Of a DNA stretch of 64,000 nucleotides, positions 63,972 through 64,000 are shown one piece after another. Numbering within the stretch: the first letter of the stretch is position 1; every line of letters begins with the position of its first letter. The DNA comes from Flammeovirgaceae bacterium UBA6059 (GTDB lineage Bacteria; Bacteroidota; Bacteroidia; Cytophagales; Cyclobacteriaceae): NCBI GenBank assembly GCA_002435755.1, contig DIYH01000034.1, positions 98,124 to 162,123 on the forward strand, written 5' to 3'. Both the position numbers and the translations under genes were made by a program. The notes beneath the pieces are model-generated. The model had not been told where the DNA came from. It saw nothing but the letters and a program-made list of their open reading frames with translations, and searched no databases.

Positions 63972-64000
63972 ACATCCGATATTTTGAAAATATCGGATGT
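63972..64000. repeat. 14-bp perfect inverted repeat at the window end
   Basis: ACATCCGATATTTT (63972-63985) and its exact reverse complement (63987-64000) surround a single G. It looks like a terminator of a gene outside the window or a bidirectional one; it may extend further. Confidence 0.6.

Noticed and set aside
1..64000. CRISPR arrays, rRNA genes, insertion-sequence transposases
   Set aside because: None seen: no regularly spaced 25-40-base repeats, no rRNA-like stretches and no transposase frames.

Overview
The window reads as DNA from a marine-type Bacteroidota (Cytophagales-like). The evidence is a SusC/SusD polysaccharide-utilisation locus with a hybrid two-component sensor, many signal-peptide lipoproteins, MacB/FtsX permeases of about 800 residues, PD40 propeller proteins and AraC regulators, mostly without Shine-Dalgarno sequences. 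Set into this are blocks that look like proteobacterial plasmid or integrative-element DNA: strong AAAGGA-type ribosome sites, a consensus sigma70 promoter, GC-rich hairpins after single genes, and plasmid housekeeping families. Species is not determined. A chimeric assembly cannot be excluded from sequence alone, but the repeated interleaving favours a genuine mosaic island.

Layout. 0-2.7 kb (minus): an unrecognised cluster of a helical protein, two membrane proteins and a VWA-like gene interrupted by one in-frame amber codon. 2.8-7.4 kb: three Bacteroidota-style genes (membrane protein with a carboxypeptidase-regulatory-like domain, an EreA/ChaN-like protein, a large helical-repeat protein). 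7.7-15.8 kb (minus): mobile-element block with a tyrosine integrase next to two 12-bp-period repeat arrays, HigBA toxin-antitoxin, a methylase-like protein, ArdC antirestriction protein, Toprim primase, RadC/JAB protein, SSB and small proteins. 16.2-33.3 kb: host-like accessory genes (DUF7151-like membrane lipoprotein, two PD40 proteins, DinB, two AraC regulators, S41 protease, two paralogous FtsX permeases, gene remnants). 34.2-35.0 kb: a second, catalytic-core-only tyrosine recombinase with its terminator. 35.2-41.4 kb (plus): a tightly coupled four-gene operon, GASH - double GTPase 1 - double GTPase 2 - GAP1 fused to a nucleoside-phosphorylase/MTAN-like domain. This is a predicted NTP-dependent conflict (defence) system and the most interesting locus here. 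41.6-44.1 kb: small proteins, two of plasmid type. 44.7-63.9 kb (minus): a galactan-utilisation locus.

How genes work together. In the galactan locus the SusC/SusD pair and a surface lipoprotein would bind and import galactan fragments. A GH53 endo-galactanase cuts the chain and a GH2 enzyme releases galactose. A sodium-solute symporter brings galactose into the cytoplasm, and GalK, GalT and GalE feed it through the Leloir pathway. The hybrid two-component regulator upstream presumably senses oligosaccharides; a 17-bp direct repeat (15/17 identity) between it and the structural genes is a candidate binding site. In the conflict operon the helical GASH protein and two GTPases are inferred to sense invasion and license the GAP1 protein, whose C-terminal nucleosidase-like domain would be the effector. 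The gene families of that system are known from comparative genomics; this locus's effector chemistry, trigger and mobility are inference.
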